Shown piece by piece: positions 1 to 8,987 of a stretch of DNA of 37,767 nucleotides. This DNA is from Bordetella parapertussis (GTDB lineage: Bacteria; Pseudomonadota; Gammaproteobacteria; Burkholderiales; Burkholderiaceae_C). Each line of letters opens with the position of its first letter. The stretch's first letter is position 1. The translations under genes were made by a program, and so were the position numbers. The notes beneath the pieces are model-generated. The model ran no database searches and was not told the origin of the DNA. It saw only the letters and a program-made list of their open reading frames with translations. The stretch lies in the NCBI GenBank assembly GCA_945900685.1, contig CAMDJS010000008.1, positions 1 through 37,767 on the forward strand, given 5' to 3'.

Positions 1-2798
1 ACGCCTTGTCTGTGCGCCAAGTCTTGCACCTGATCGTCCCCAATGCGCCCCACATTGAAATAACACGCGTCCGGATGGCCGATGTAAAAACCGCTGACGC
101 TGGCCGCCGGTGTCATGGCCAAGCTGTCTGTCAATGTCATGCCAATGTCCGCACATTGCAACACCTCAAACATACAGCGCTTGACGCTGTGGTCCGGGCA
201 GGCCGGGTAGCCGGGCGCAGGGCGAATGCCTTGGTATTTTTCTTTGATCAACTCTTCATGGCTTAACTTCTCTTGTGCGGCATAGCCCCACAAATCGCGC
301 CGCACACGCGCATGCATGCATTCGGCGAATGCTTCGGCCAAACGGTCCGCCAAGGCTTTGAGCATGATGGCGCTGTAGTCGTCATGGTCGTCCATGAAGT
401 ATTTTTCTTTGGCTTCGACACCTAAGCCTGAGGTGACCGCAAACATGCCGACATAGTCTTTGAAACCCGTAGGCTGACCCTTGGCATCAGTGAACGGTGC
501 GACGAAATCAGACAAACAACGGTTCGAATTTTGCACACCGTCGTGCACCGGCTTTTCAGTTTGCTGGCGCAAACCGCACCAAGTCAATGCGCGTTGCGTA
601 CGGGTTTCATCGGTCCACAACACAATGTCGTCTCCTATGCTGTTGGCAGGGTACAAACCGACCACCGCGTGCGCGTTCAACCACCGGCCTTCGACCAAAC
701 GCTTCAACATGCGCTTGCCGTCGCTGAATACGCGTTGCGCTTCTGTGCCGACGATCTCGTCTTTCAAAATCGCAGGGAAGGGACCCGCCAAATCCCAGGT
801 CTGGAAAAACGGCCCCCAATCGATATAGGTTTCCAACTCTGCCAAATCGAAATTTTTAAACAAGCGTTTGCCAATGAAACGCGGTGAAGCCGCTGTGTAT
901 GTTGACCAGTCGATATGCGCGGCATTGGCGCGCGCTTTGGCCAGTGGCAACAACGGGGTTTGTTTTTTGTTCGCGTGTTGCGTGCGCACTTTGTCGTAGT
1001 CGGCGTTCAACTCGGCAATGAATTGCGCGGCTTGGTCGCTCAGCAGCCCTTGGGCCACACCGACACTGCGTGACGCATCCGGCACATACACCACCGGGCC
1101 TTCGTAATGCGGCGCGATCTTCACCGCCGTGTGCACCCGGCTGCATGTCGCGCCGCCGATCAACAAGGGGATTTTGCGCATGCGGAAGTAATCGTCCTTT
1201 TGCATTTCGCTGGCGACATACTGCATCTCTTCCAGCGACGGTGTGATGAGGCCGGACAAGCCGATGATGTCCGCGCCCTCCACCTTGGCCCGCGCCAGTA
1301 TCTCGTGGCAAGCCACCATCACGCCCATGTTGACCACGTCAAAGTTATTGCACTGAAGCACGACAGTGACAATATTTTTGCCAATGTCATGCACATCGCC
1401 TTTGACCGTGGCGATCACAATCTTGCCCTTGGTTTTCACCTCTTCGCCTGCCGCTTCCTGCTGGCGTTTTTCTTCTTCGATATAGGGAATCAAATGCGCG
1501 ACGGCTTGCTTCATGACGCGTGCGCTTTTCACCACCTGCGGTAAAAACATCTTGCCCTGACCGAACAAATCGCCCACGACGTTCATGCCATCCATCAACG
1601 GGCCTTCGATCACATGCAGCGGTCGCCCGCCTGTTGCCAGTGTGTGTTGGTAGGCCTCTTCGGTGTCGGTGGTGATGAAGTCGGTGATGCCGTGCACCAA
1701 TGCGTGGCTCAAGCGCTGCGCCACCGCCACCGGTGCTTCAGGCGTGCCGCGCCACGCGAGTTTGGCGCTGTCATCTCTTGCTGCGCCTTTGGCGTTTTCG
1801 GCAATCTCGATCAAACGCTCGCCCGGGCTCAAACGTTCTTCACCGTCTTTGTATTGAGGTTGACGGTTCAGCACCACGTCTTCGACACGCTCGCGCAATA
1901 CAGGCTCCAAGTCGTCATACACGCCGACCATGCCTGCGTTCACAATGCCCATGTCCATACCGGCTTGGATCGCGTGGTACAAAAACACCGTGTGTATGGC
2001 TTCTCGCACCGGGTCGTTGCCGCGGAAACTGAACGACACATTCGATACGCCGCCACTTACCTTTGCGCCGGGCAAGTTCTGTTTGATCCAACGCGTGGCT
2101 TCAATGAAATCCACGGCGTAGTTGTCGTGTTCTTCAATGCCGGTGGCAATCGCAAAAATGTTTGGGTCAAAGATGATGTCTTCCGCCGGAAAACCCACCT
2201 CGTCCACCAGCACGCGGTAAGCGCGTTCGCAAATTTCGACTTTGCGGTGGTAAGTGTCGGCTTGGCCTTTTTCATCAAAAGCCATCACCACTGCCGCTGC
2301 GCCGTAGCGCTTGATCAGTTTGGCCTGGCGCTTGAATTCGTCCAAACCTTCTTTCATGCTGATGGAATTCACAATGCCTTTGCCTTGTATGCAACGCAAA
2401 CCGGCCTCTATCACCGACCACTTGCTGCTGTCGATCATGATCGGCACGCGTGCAATATCGGGTTCTGACGCGATCAGGTTCAAAAACCGTACCATGGCCG
2501 CCTGGCTGTCGAGCATGGCTTCGTCCATGTTGATGTCGATGATTTGTGCGCCATTTTCTACTTGCTGGCGCGCGACCGCCAAGGCTTGTTCGTACTCGCC
2601 ATTCAAAACCATGCGTGCGAAAGCTTTGGAGCCGGTCACGTTGGTGCGCTCGCCGATGTTGACAAACGTGGCTTGCGGCTGTGCGCTTAATTCGTCGTCG
2701 CTGTCTTGTGGAGAGCTGTGAGATTGGCTGGAAGCGATGAACACAGGCTCTAAACCTGACAGCTTCATGGGCGGGACAACACGGGAAACGGAATTCAT
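1..2798 (-). CDS. metH: Cobalamin-dependent methionine synthase, C-terminal polypeptide (pterin, B12 and activation domains), partial
   Basis: This is the second half of a split MetH, which moves the methyl group of 5-methyltetrahydrofolate through cobalamin to homocysteine. 932 codons are visible; by comparison with E. coli MetH only about 20 C-terminal residues are lost past the left edge. The protein begins with an SGLEP-containing linker like the one that joins the homocysteine and folate domains in one-piece MetH. The pterin-binding domain follows ([13 protein letters not shown] near residue 45), then the B12 domain with DVHDIGK at about 468-474, whose His should be the lower cobalt ligand, and the AdoMet reactivation domain from about 635 with [12 protein letters not shown] near 860. 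The ATG at 2798 has AGGTGAG a few bases upstream. The homocysteine domain is encoded separately at 5537-6622. Identity is certain; only the 3' end is missing. Confidence 0.97.
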   Translation of the reverse strand, partial: MNSVSRVVPPMKLSGLEPVFIASSQSHSSPQDSDDELSAQPQATFVNIGERTNVTGSKAFARMVLNGEYEQALAVARQQVENGAQIIDINMDEAMLDSQAAMVRFLNLIASEPDIARVPIMIDSSKWSVIEAGLRCIQGKGIVNSISMKEGLDEFKRQAKLIKRYGAAAVVMAFDEKGQADTYHRKVEICERAYRVLVDEVGFPAEDIIFDPNIFAIATGIEEHDNYAVDFIEATRWIKQNLPGAKVSGGVSNVSFSFRGNDPVREAIHTVFLYHAIQAGMDMGIVNAGMVGVYDDLEPVLRERVEDVVLNRQPQYKDGEERLSPGERLIEIAENAKGAARDDSAKLAWRGTPEAPVAVAQRLSHALVHGITDFITTDTEEAYQHTLATGGRPLHVIEGPLMDGMNVVGDLFGQGKMFLPQVVKSARVMKQAVAHLIPYIEEEKRQQEAAGEEVKTKGKIVIATVKGDVHDIGKNIVTVVLQCNNFDVVNMGVMVACHEILARAKVEGADIIGLSGLITPSLEEMQYVASEMQKDDYFRMRKIPLLIGGATCSRVHTAVKIAPHYEGPVVYVPDASRSVGVAQGLLSDQAAQFIAELNADYDKVRTQHANKKQTPLLPLAKARANAAHIDWSTYTAASPRFIGKRLFKNFDLAELETYIDWGPFFQTWDLAGPFPAILKDEIVGTEAQRVFSDGKRMLKRLVEGRWLNAHAVVGLYPANSIGDDIVLWTDETRTQRALTWCGLRQQTEKPVHDGVQNSNRCLSDFVAPFTDAKGQPTGFKDYVGMFAVTSGLGVEAKEKYFMDDHDDYSAIMLKALADRLAEAFAECMHARVRRDLWGYAAQEKLSHEELIKEKYQGIRPAPGYPACPDHSVKRCMFEVLQCADIGMTLTDSLAMTPAASVSGFYIGHPDACYFNVGRIGDDQVQDLAHRQG

Positions 2799-2800
2799 AG

Positions 2801-2829
2801 ACTCACCTGGTGGATGCAATACAGGTGAG
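2801..2829 (-). promoter_or_regulatory. metH SD-sequestering hairpin (riboswitch expression platform)
   Basis: A perfect 8-bp inverted repeat, CTCACCTG (2829-2822, minus strand) and CAGGTGAG (2809-2802), is separated by 12 nt. The right arm contains the metH Shine-Dalgarno AGGTGAG, and the left arm overlaps the 3' pseudoknot strand of the SAH aptamer. The two pairings are mutually exclusive, which is what an expression platform requires. The rest of the 331-bp metH-pgi gap (2905-3129) should hold the two divergent promoters; I see no gene in it. Confidence 0.7.
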
Positions 2830-2889
2830 CGTCGTTGCGAAGAAATGTCCCAAGCCTGGCTTTGTGGAAAGCTGCAACGCTCCTTGGGG
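2824..2889 (-). promoter_or_regulatory. SAH riboswitch controlling metH
   Basis: Read on the minus strand, the leader has the SAH riboswitch layout. P1 pairs CCCAAG (about 2888-2883) with CTTGGG (2854-2849). The conserved AGGAGCG-TTGCAGC core lies at 2884-2871. A P2 hairpin pairs GCTTT (2872-2868) with AAAGC (2863-2859). The 3' pseudoknot strand CGCTC (2831-2827) pairs with GAGCG (2882-2878). The 3' strand continues as CTCACCTG (2829-2822), which is exactly complementary to CAGGTGAG (2809-2802), the Shine-Dalgarno region of metH. This suggests a translational ON switch: bound SAH pulls CGCTC into the pseudoknot and frees the SD. A -10-like TAAAAT at 2904-2899 would start transcription close to P1, but no good -35 is seen. 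SAH riboswitches upstream of metH and ahcY are known in beta- and gammaproteobacteria; the platform reading is mine. Confidence 0.9.
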
Positions 2890-3129
2890 AGTAAAGTCAT
2901 TTTACGGCTTTCTGATTTTCAAACTTTGAGTATCAAGGTAGAGTCACCTGAAAGCACAAAATCTTGGCAATTTATCCCTGATCAGCAAGGCCAACTCCCG
3001 CACAGTGTGTGCACTCCTATGCGGCAAATCTGTACTCACCATGGCACCTGACCAACGCATTGCTAGGTTTGAACGCCGTGGTGACACGCCATCAGCGCCA
3101 CATGCCACAACGTTGATAGCATTGACCAC

Positions 3130-4734
3130 ATGATGCAACCCCCTTTCATCCGCCCGGAACATCGCCGCTCATGGCAGGCATTGCAAACGCTTTCGCAAAA
3201 CGCTCAACCGCATTTGCGCGAATTGCTGCCCGACCGGCAACGCCACGCGTCTTTGCAATTCAACGCGGCCGGGTTGAGTTTGGACGCCTCACACCAGCGG
3301 GTGAATGCTGAAGTGATGCAAGTGTTGTTGCATCTGGCCGAAGAGTCTGGCGTGATGGCCCAAGCAAACGCCATGTTTCGCGGCGAGAAAATCAACCAAA
3401 CCGAAGACCGCGCGGTGTTGCACGTGGCTTTGCGCGGCTGCACGCAACCCGATCCGCCTTGGGGCGAAGTTATTTCATCCGCCGTTGCAGCAGAACAAGC
3501 ACGCTATTGCAGTTTTGCCGAGCAACTTCGCGCGGGTGATTGCAAAGGTTTCCAAGGCGAGACCATCACCGACGTGATCAACCTGGGCATTGGCGGCTCA
3601 GATTTGGGCCCGCGCATGGCCACCGAAGCATTGGCGCGGACGGGCAGCGCTTCAACGATGCAACCGGTTCAGGTGCATTACGTTTCGAATGTGGACGCCT
3701 GGAGTCTGGCCACCACCTTGGCCTCGGTACAAGCCGGACGCACCTTGTTTGTGGTGCAAAGCAAGTCGTTCTCCACCCAAGAAACCATGCTGCTGATGGC
3801 CTCCGCCTTGCGCTGGTTGCAAGACAGCGGTTGTCCTGAGACTGAGTCACACCTGCATTTAGCCGCGGTCACTGCCAAACCGGCGCTGGCCGTGGCCAAA
3901 GGCATCTCTGCTGACAGATGTTTTCATTTGTGGGACTGGGTGGGTGGCAGGTATTCGCTCTGGTCCGCCATTGGTTTGCCTTTGGTGTTGGCCATTGGGC
4001 GGGACGCTTATTTGCAAATGCTGGCAGGCGCGCAGGCCATGGATGCGCATTTTCTAAACACGCCCGCAGCGCAAAACATGCCCTTGTGGATGGCTTTGCT
4101 GGGCATTTGGAACCGCAATTTTTCTGGCGCCACCACTCACCATGTGGCTCCCTACCATTCGGCGCTTGGCAAACTGGTGGCGTTTTTACAGCAGCAAGAC
4201 ATGGAGTCCAACGGCAAGCGGGTGCATATCGACAACAGCCCGTGTTCGGTGGCAACCGCGCCGGTTCTGTGGGGCGGTTTGGGCAACGACGGTCAACATG
4301 CGTATTTTCAGTTGATCCACCAAGGCACCCAACAAGTGCCGATCGATTTCATCGGCGTGCGGCAAGCGCACACCGGTTTGCCTTATGCCGAGGAACACCA
4401 ACGCGTGGTGCTGCTGAATATGCAAGCGCAAGCGCAAGCGCTGGCGGTGGGCCGTACCGAAGAAGAAACCCGCCAGTTATTGCTCGCCGAAGGTTTGAGC
4501 CAAGAACAAGCCGCCCGTCTTGCGCCGCACCGCAGTTATGCGGGCAACAGCCCGAGCAGCACGGTGTGGATGGACCACTTGACACCCCACAGTTTGGGCG
4601 CTTTGATTGCCTTGTATGAGCACAAAGTGTTTTGCCAGGCGGCCATCTGGGGCATCAATGCGTTTGACCAATGGGGGGTGGAACTGGGCAAAACCATGGC
4701 TTTGGCCATCGAACACGCGGCTAACCCTCGCTGA
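3130..4734 (+). CDS. pgi: Glucose-6-phosphate isomerase
   Basis: Interconverts glucose 6-phosphate and fructose 6-phosphate in the cytoplasm, for glycolysis, gluconeogenesis and supply of sugar phosphates to the envelope. The 534-residue length fits the proteobacterial family. Visible family motifs are NLGIGGSDLGPRM (about 151-163), GGRYSLWSAIG, MESNGKRV with the catalytic Glu, GNDGQHAYFQLIHQG with the catalytic His, and the C-terminal GINAFDQWGVELGK with the active-site Lys. Two consecutive ATG codons open the frame and neither has a strong Shine-Dalgarno. It is divergent from metH and convergent with the outer-membrane protein gene. It is not obviously part of an operon. Next to gluconeogenic pckG nearby the carbon-metabolism link is suggestive but no more. 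Confidence 0.97.
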   Translation: MMQPPFIRPEHRRSWQALQTLSQNAQPHLRELLPDRQRHASLQFNAAGLSLDASHQRVNAEVMQVLLHLAEESGVMAQANAMFRGEKINQTEDRAVLHVALRGCTQPDPPWGEVISSAVAAEQARYCSFAEQLRAGDCKGFQGETITDVINLGIGGSDLGPRMATEALARTGSASTMQPVQVHYVSNVDAWSLATTLASVQAGRTLFVVQSKSFSTQETMLLMASALRWLQDSGCPETESHLHLAAVTAKPALAVAKGISADRCFHLWDWVGGRYSLWSAIGLPLVLAIGRDAYLQMLAGAQAMDAHFLNTPAAQNMPLWMALLGIWNRNFSGATTHHVAPYHSALGKLVAFLQQQDMESNGKRVHIDNSPCSVATAPVLWGGLGNDGQHAYFQLIHQGTQQVPIDFIGVRQAHTGLPYAEEHQRVVLLNMQAQAQALAVGRTEEETRQLLLAEGLSQEQAARLAPHRSYAGNSPSSTVWMDHLTPHSLGALIALYEHKVFCQAAIWGINAFDQWGVELGKTMALAIEHAANPR

Positions 4735-4791
4735 ATCATCCTCAGCTGAGGCGACACGCGTGAAACCGTGTTTGTCTGTGTCAAAAGTACA

Positions 4792-5418
4792 TCATGAAAA
4801 ACACACCGACATGATCGCCTTTGTAGGTTTTTTGTGTTTTCTCAGAGGTGAATTTGTCCGTGACATAGCGCAATCCCAGACCTGAGCTGATTTCCTCGCC
4901 GGTTTTTTGAAATTTTTATAGGGCTTGAAAAAATACGCTACTTGAACCACTGCACCCGGCTCAGAGGAGAAAGTTTCTGTGCCTAAAAAAGCGGCAACCC
5001 CGGTATTGACTCGCTTACTCTTATAAGACTGGTGCCAACCACCCCCCAAGCGCAGTCTGTCGCTGAGGTTATAGGTCAACATCAACTCTACCGGCAACCT
5101 TTTGAAAGCCACATCCCCGTTTAAACCATCGGTGGTGTCCACCAAGTAACCCACTGTCATTTGGCTGGACAATACCTCGTTGAAGGCATATTGCAAACCT
5201 ATACCGCCTTGCAAGCCTTTGCCAGCTTTCACATCCCAACTTGTTCCAGAATTGGTGTAGTTTCCTTTGGCAATATTGTCACCACCGTTGTTGAAGCCAC
5301 CTTCCAGAATCCATTGGTAGGCTTTGGTTGCCTCCAGATACATGTTCTGTGCGCTGACGGCGTTGGCGCATACGGCCAAACTCAAGCCCAAGACCATCGC
5401 CATGCATTTGTTTTTCAT
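4792..5418 (-). CDS. Outer-membrane beta-barrel protein with apparent C-terminal frameshift
   Basis: I do not recognise the specific family. The product starts with a good Sec signal peptide (MKNKCMAMVLGLSLAVCANA, cleavage probably after VSA) and then shows alternating beta-strand segments such as GLQGGIGLQYAF and LMLTYNLSDRLRLGGGW, as in small porin-like barrels. The ATG at 5418 has AAAGG upstream. The last 38 residues of this frame are basic and cysteine-containing, unlike a barrel. If one base is added to (or two removed from) the six-A run at 4908-4903 (coding strand), reading continues as TGEEISSGLGLRYVTDKF and ends in VFFMMYF at a stop at 4783-4781, giving the aromatic C-terminus that BamA-dependent barrels need. 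So this is either a real indel, making a pseudogene, or a sequencing error in a homopolymer. The intact gene would span 4781-5418. Confidence 0.75.
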   Translation of the reverse strand: MKNKCMAMVLGLSLAVCANAVSAQNMYLEATKAYQWILEGGFNNGGDNIAKGNYTNSGTSWDVKAGKGLQGGIGLQYAFNEVLSSQMTVGYLVDTTDGLNGDVAFKRLPVELMLTYNLSDRLRLGGGWHQSYKSKRVNTGVAAFLGTETFSSEPGAVVQVAYFFKPYKNFKKPARKSAQVWDCAMSRTNSPLRKHKKPTKAIMSVCFS

Positions 5419-5536
5419 ACCCGAACCTTTGCTTAAAAGCCGGATAGGTTAGTTTTAATTAATTGAAAATAGAGGTTTTTCAGATGAAAAAGCAGTATTT
5501 TGTACTTTTTCTTTGCGCTCGATGCCAGACTCTGGT

Positions 5537-6622
5537 TCAGGCCGCTTGGGAATAACTGCCGCCCATGTGCACGCCACGCGGCTTCAAAGGCGTGACCGCA
5601 TCGCCAATCGCGCGGATGTGCTCTGGGGTGGTACCGCAACAACCGCCAACGATGTTGACCAGCCCTTCAGCAGCGAATTCATGCAACAAACGGCTGGTGA
5701 CATCCGGTGTTTCATCGAAACCGGTGTCGCTCATGGGATTGGGCAAACCGGCGTTCGGGTAACAGCTGATGAAGGTGTCGCCGGCCACTTTGGCCAGCTC
5801 TTGTATGTAAGGACGCATCAGCGCCGCACCCAAAGCGCAATTGAGGCCAATGGCCAGCGGTTTGGCATGCCGCACGCTGTGCCAGAAAGCGGTGACGGTC
5901 TGGCCGCTCAAAATCCGCCCGGACGCGTCGGTCACCGTGCCGCTGATGATCAGGGGCAGGCGCTCGCCGCTTTGCTCGAAATACTCATCAATTGCAAACA
6001 AAGCCGCCTTGGCATTCAAGGTATCGAAAATGGTTTCCAGCAGCAACACATCCACGCCGCCGTCGACCAGCGCTTTGACCTGCTCGAGGTAAGCCACCCG
6101 CAGTTCTTCGAAATGGATATTGCGCGCACCGGGGTCGTTCACGTCTGGGCTGATGCTGGCGGTTTTCGGCGTGGGGCCAAGTGCGCCGACGGCAAACCGC
6201 GGCTTGTCCGGCGTGGAAAATTTATCGCAAGCGGCCCGGGCAATGCGCGCCGAGGCCAGGTTCATCTCCACCGCCAGGTCCGCCATGTCGTAGTCTGCTT
6301 GGGCGATGGTGGTCGCGCCAAAGGTATTGGTTTCGATCAAGTCCGCGCCTGCGGCCAGATAGCCTTCGTGAATGTCACGGATGATGTCTGGGCGGGTCAG
6401 GCTGAGCAATTCGTTGTTGCCTTTGATGTCGCGCGGGAAATCTTTGAAACGCTCATACTGGCTGTCCTTCCCCGTGTAGCCCTGGCCACGGTACTGCGCC
6501 TCATTGAGCTTAAAGCGCTGAATCATGGTCCCCATGGCCCCATCCAAGATGGCGATACGGTTTTTCAATAGGCCGGGCAAGGCTGCTGCGCGGGTGAAAA
6601 CGGATGGGCTTGAGGTTGGCAT
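5537..6622 (-). CDS. metH: Methionine synthase, homocysteine-binding polypeptide
   Basis: First half of the split MetH: a zinc-dependent TIM barrel that activates homocysteine for methylation by the cobalamin half. The start at 6622 gives 361 residues. The opening strand [11 protein letters not shown] is typical of the family. The zinc ligands are visible as the Cys of GLNCALGA and the Cys pair of [11 protein letters not shown] near the C-terminus. The ATG at 6622 (MPTSSPSV) is preferred because the only in-frame alternative is a GTG at 6673 with no better ribosome site; neither has a clear Shine-Dalgarno. I see no SAH riboswitch upstream of this half, unlike the other half. In related genomes the two halves are often neighbours; here pgi and the barrel gene lie between them. 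Confidence 0.95.
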   Translation of the reverse strand: MPTSSPSVFTRAAALPGLLKNRIAILDGAMGTMIQRFKLNEAQYRGQGYTGKDSQYERFKDFPRDIKGNNELLSLTRPDIIRDIHEGYLAAGADLIETNTFGATTIAQADYDMADLAVEMNLASARIARAACDKFSTPDKPRFAVGALGPTPKTASISPDVNDPGARNIHFEELRVAYLEQVKALVDGGVDVLLLETIFDTLNAKAALFAIDEYFEQSGERLPLIISGTVTDASGRILSGQTVTAFWHSVRHAKPLAIGLNCALGAALMRPYIQELAKVAGDTFISCYPNAGLPNPMSDTGFDETPDVTSRLLHEFAAEGLVNIVGGCCGTTPEHIRAIGDAVTPLKPRGVHMGGSYSQAA

Positions 6623-6757
6623 CTGCGGAGTTTTTAGGTGTGTGGCGCGTGGAAAATGGGCATGAGCGGGCACGCCCCAACTTGGCTTTTTGCCGACAGT
6701 TTAAGGTCAGCCTCATTGTTTTAGAATGTCGATCTGTATTGAACCCAAGGTAATGCC

Positions 6758-6892
6758 ATGTCAGACCCATCACAAAACACTGAAACCACCGATGTGGTTG
6801 AGTCCATTGTCCCGCTGATGCACATCATTTTGCCCATTGGCGGCGCTGTCCTGATTTTCATGTTGGCTTTCATTGCCATTTTCATGGCTTGA
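6758..6892 (+). CDS. Small single-pass membrane protein, 44 residues
   Basis: An ATG at 6758 follows AAGG (6747-6750) at normal spacing and opens a 44-codon frame ending in TGA at 6890-6892. The first 16 residues are polar and acidic (MSDPSQNTETTDVVES). The remaining 28 are almost wholly hydrophobic (IVPLMHIILPIGG then AVLIFMLAFIAIFMA), enough for one transmembrane helix reaching the C-terminus. A strong intrinsic terminator begins 34 bases after the stop, and a TAGAAT hexamer (6722-6727) is a possible -10, so it looks like a monocistronic unit. I do not recognise the family. The evidence for a gene is the ribosome site, the clean helix and the terminator. Confidence 0.7.
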   Translation: MSDPSQNTETTDVVESIVPLMHIILPIGGAVLIFMLAFIAIFMA

Positions 6893-6925
6893 TATTTTCA
6901 AGCTTTTTGAATTCCAAGTTTGTTG

Positions 6926-6951
6926 AAAAAACGCCCGGCGGGCGTTTTTTT
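6926..6951 (+). terminator. Intrinsic terminator of the small membrane protein gene
   Basis: CGCCC and GGGCG flank a 3-nt loop, with A6 before and T7 after the stem, so the stem can be extended to 11 bp. The uridine run follows on the plus strand. The A run makes it potentially bidirectional, but no minus-strand gene ends here. Confidence 0.9.
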
Positions 6952-7021
6952 GCATCCGATATCGACTCGCGCTAATGCCGTGAATAGTCTGTTCAGACAT
7001 TCATAAATTGCCCGAACCCAG

Positions 7022-7077
7022 CTCAATCAAAGGATTGAGGTCAGCACCTCCCAGCGGGATGCTGGCCTTAATTTTTT
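7022..7077 (+). promoter_or_regulatory. Tandem-hairpin leader upstream of pckG
   Basis: The first hairpin is perfect: CTCAATC (7022-7028), loop AAAG, GATTGAG (7033-7039). The second pairs GGTCAGCA (7039-7046) with TGCTGGCC (7060-7067), with one G-U pair and a 13-nt loop, and is followed by TTAATTTTTT (7068-7077), so it resembles an intrinsic terminator. An alternative GAGGT-CAGC-ACCTC stem (7037-7050) competes with both. The whole ends five bases before the pckG Shine-Dalgarno GAGGAG. This arrangement suggests attenuation or translational control, but no named RNA family is recognised. Confidence 0.45.
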
Positions 7078-7093
7078 GAATGAGGAGTGTCAG

Positions 7094-8926
7094 ATGAATT
7101 CACCCGCTTATGTCAAGCACCCCCGGCTCATTGCCTGGGTCAATGAAATGGTCGCCTTGTGCAAACCCGACCAGGTCTATTGGTGCGACGGCAGTGAACA
7201 AGAGTACCAGCGCTTGTGCCAGCAATTGGTCGACGCCGGTACCTTCAAAAAGCTCAACCCGGCTAAACGCCCGAATTCTTTCCTTGCTTGCTCGGACCCC
7301 AGCGACGTGGCCCGGGTAGAAGACCGCACTTATATTTGCTCCGAGAAAAAAGAAGATGCCGGTCCGACCAACAACTGGATGGCCCCCACCGAGATGCGCA
7401 GCACTCTTCAGCCCTTGTTTGACGGCTGCATGAAAGGCCGCACCATGTATGTGGTGCCATTCAGCATGGGCCCGCTGGGCTCGCCCATCGCCCATATAGG
7501 TATCGAGTTGTCTGACAGCGCTTACGTGGCGGTGAACCAGCGCATCATGACCCGCATGGGCAAAGCGGTGTTCGATGTGCTGGGTGAAGACGGTGACTTT
7601 GTACCTTGCGTTCACACGGTTGGCGCGCCACTGGCCGCCGGGCAAAAAGACGTGGCCTGGCCGTGCAACAGCACCAAATACATCGTGCATTACCCACAAA
7701 CCCGCGAAATCTGGTCTTACGGCTCTGGCTACGGCGGCAACGCTTTGCTGGGAAAAAAATGTTTTGCGCTGCGCATCGCCTCCAACATGGGGCGCGACCA
7801 GGGCTGGCTGGCCGAGCACATGCTCATCCTAGGCCTCACCAACCCGCAAGGCAAAAAATACCATGTGGCAGCGGCCTTCCCCAGCGCTTGCGGCAAAACC
7901 AATTTCTCCATGCTGGTGCCGCCCGCCGGTTTTGACGGCTGGAAGGTCACCACCATCGGCGACGACATTGCTTGGATCAAACCCAGCGCCAATGGCGAAT
8001 TGCGCGCCATCAACCCGGAAGCCGGTTACTTCGGCGTCGCACCCGGCACCAATTTCCACACCAACCCGAACTGCATGGCCAGCCTGGACAAAAACGTCAT
8101 CTTCACCAATGTGGCTTTGACCGACGACGGCGACGTCTGGTGGGAAGGCATGGAAAAAGACACCGGACACATGCCGGATCACCTGATCGATTGGCAGGGC
8201 AAAGACTGGACACCAGCGATCGCCAAAGAAACCGGCGCGAAAGCGGCTCACCCGAATGCACGTTTCACAGTCGCTGCGACCAACAACCCGGCGCTCGACA
8301 GCGCCTGGGACGACGCACACGGCGTGAAAATTGATGCGTTCATTTTTGGCGGGCGCCGTTCCACCACCGTGCCATTGGTCACGCAAGCGCGCAACTGGAC
8401 CGAAGGTGTGTACATGGCGGCGACCATGGGCTCGGAAACCACGGCTGCGGCCGCTGGTCAACAAGGCGTGGTGCGACGCGACCCGTTCGCCATGCTGCCG
8501 TTCATGGGCTACAACATGAGCGACTATTTCCAGCACTGGCTGAACATGGGCGACACACTCAAAAAAACGGGCGCGACCTTGCCCGCGATTTTCTGCGTCA
8601 ACTGGTTCCGCAAGGGCGAGGACGGTAAGTTTGTCTGGCCGGGATATGGCGAAAACATGCGTGTGCTGAAGTGGATGATCGACCGCATTGAGGGCGCGGC
8701 CAAAGGCCGTGAAAACGTGTTCGGCATCAGCCCGGCCTACGAGGAAATCACGTGGACAGGTTTGGATTTCACGCCTGCACAATTCCAAACCGTGACCCAC
8801 ATCGACAAGGCCGCTTGGGTGGAAGAATTGAAGCTGCATGAAGTGTTGTTCACGCAACTGGCTTACCACTTGCCCTCAGCCCTGACTGACACCAAAACCG
8901 CCTTGTCACAACGACTGGCAGCTTGA
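7094..8926 (+). CDS. pckG: Phosphoenolpyruvate carboxykinase (GTP)
   Basis: Converts oxaloacetate and GTP to PEP, GDP and CO2, the entry step to gluconeogenesis from organic acids. The start at 7094 ([10 protein letters not shown]) is chosen because GAGGAG at 7082-7087 is correctly spaced; an upstream TTG would lie before that ribosome site. The protein has 610 residues, normal for the GTP-dependent class. The P-loop with its reactive cysteine, [13 protein letters not shown] (about 262-274), and [12 protein letters not shown] distinguish it from the ATP-dependent enzyme. It is preceded by a structured leader and followed within 61 bp by an acyl-CoA ligase gene in the same direction, with no obvious terminator between, so co-transcription is possible. 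Confidence 0.98.
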   Translation: MNSPAYVKHPRLIAWVNEMVALCKPDQVYWCDGSEQEYQRLCQQLVDAGTFKKLNPAKRPNSFLACSDPSDVARVEDRTYICSEKKEDAGPTNNWMAPTEMRSTLQPLFDGCMKGRTMYVVPFSMGPLGSPIAHIGIELSDSAYVAVNQRIMTRMGKAVFDVLGEDGDFVPCVHTVGAPLAAGQKDVAWPCNSTKYIVHYPQTREIWSYGSGYGGNALLGKKCFALRIASNMGRDQGWLAEHMLILGLTNPQGKKYHVAAAFPSACGKTNFSMLVPPAGFDGWKVTTIGDDIAWIKPSANGELRAINPEAGYFGVAPGTNFHTNPNCMASLDKNVIFTNVALTDDGDVWWEGMEKDTGHMPDHLIDWQGKDWTPAIAKETGAKAAHPNARFTVAATNNPALDSAWDDAHGVKIDAFIFGGRRSTTVPLVTQARNWTEGVYMAATMGSETTAAAAGQQGVVRRDPFAMLPFMGYNMSDYFQHWLNMGDTLKKTGATLPAIFCVNWFRKGEDGKFVWPGYGENMRVLKWMIDRIEGAAKGRENVFGISPAYEEITWTGLDFTPAQFQTVTHIDKAAWVEELKLHEVLFTQLAYHLPSALTDTKTALSQRLAA

Positions 8927-8987
8927 CCCCGAAAGCCTTGCGCGCAATAGTGACGGGGTTTTATTGAATGCAAAGGAAAGAATCAGC

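Noticed and set aside
1614..2468. 284-codon plus-strand frame over metH
   Set aside because: Overlaps the conserved folate and cap domains of metH entirely; no recognisable product.
2944..3162. 72-codon minus-strand frame in the metH-pgi gap
   Set aside because: Overlaps the pgi start and the region where the metH promoter must lie; no ribosome site or familiar sequence.
4740..4751. CCTCAGCTGAGG palindrome between pgi and the barrel gene
   Set aside because: A 12-bp palindrome without loop or T run is not a terminator; no regulator is suggested.
5513..6571. 352-codon open frame antisense to the homocysteine half of metH
   Set aside because: It is the mirror of a well-supported gene with third-position G/C bias; its product is His/Arg-rich with no recognisable domain.
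6987..6998. GTCTG-TT-CAGAC dyad upstream of pckG
   Set aside because: Only 5-bp arms, and the flanking matches are not symmetric about the same centre, so operator status is not supported.
7829..8869. 346-codon open frame antisense to pckG
   Set aside because: Same shadow effect; composition is typical of antisense reading and no ribosome site is evident.
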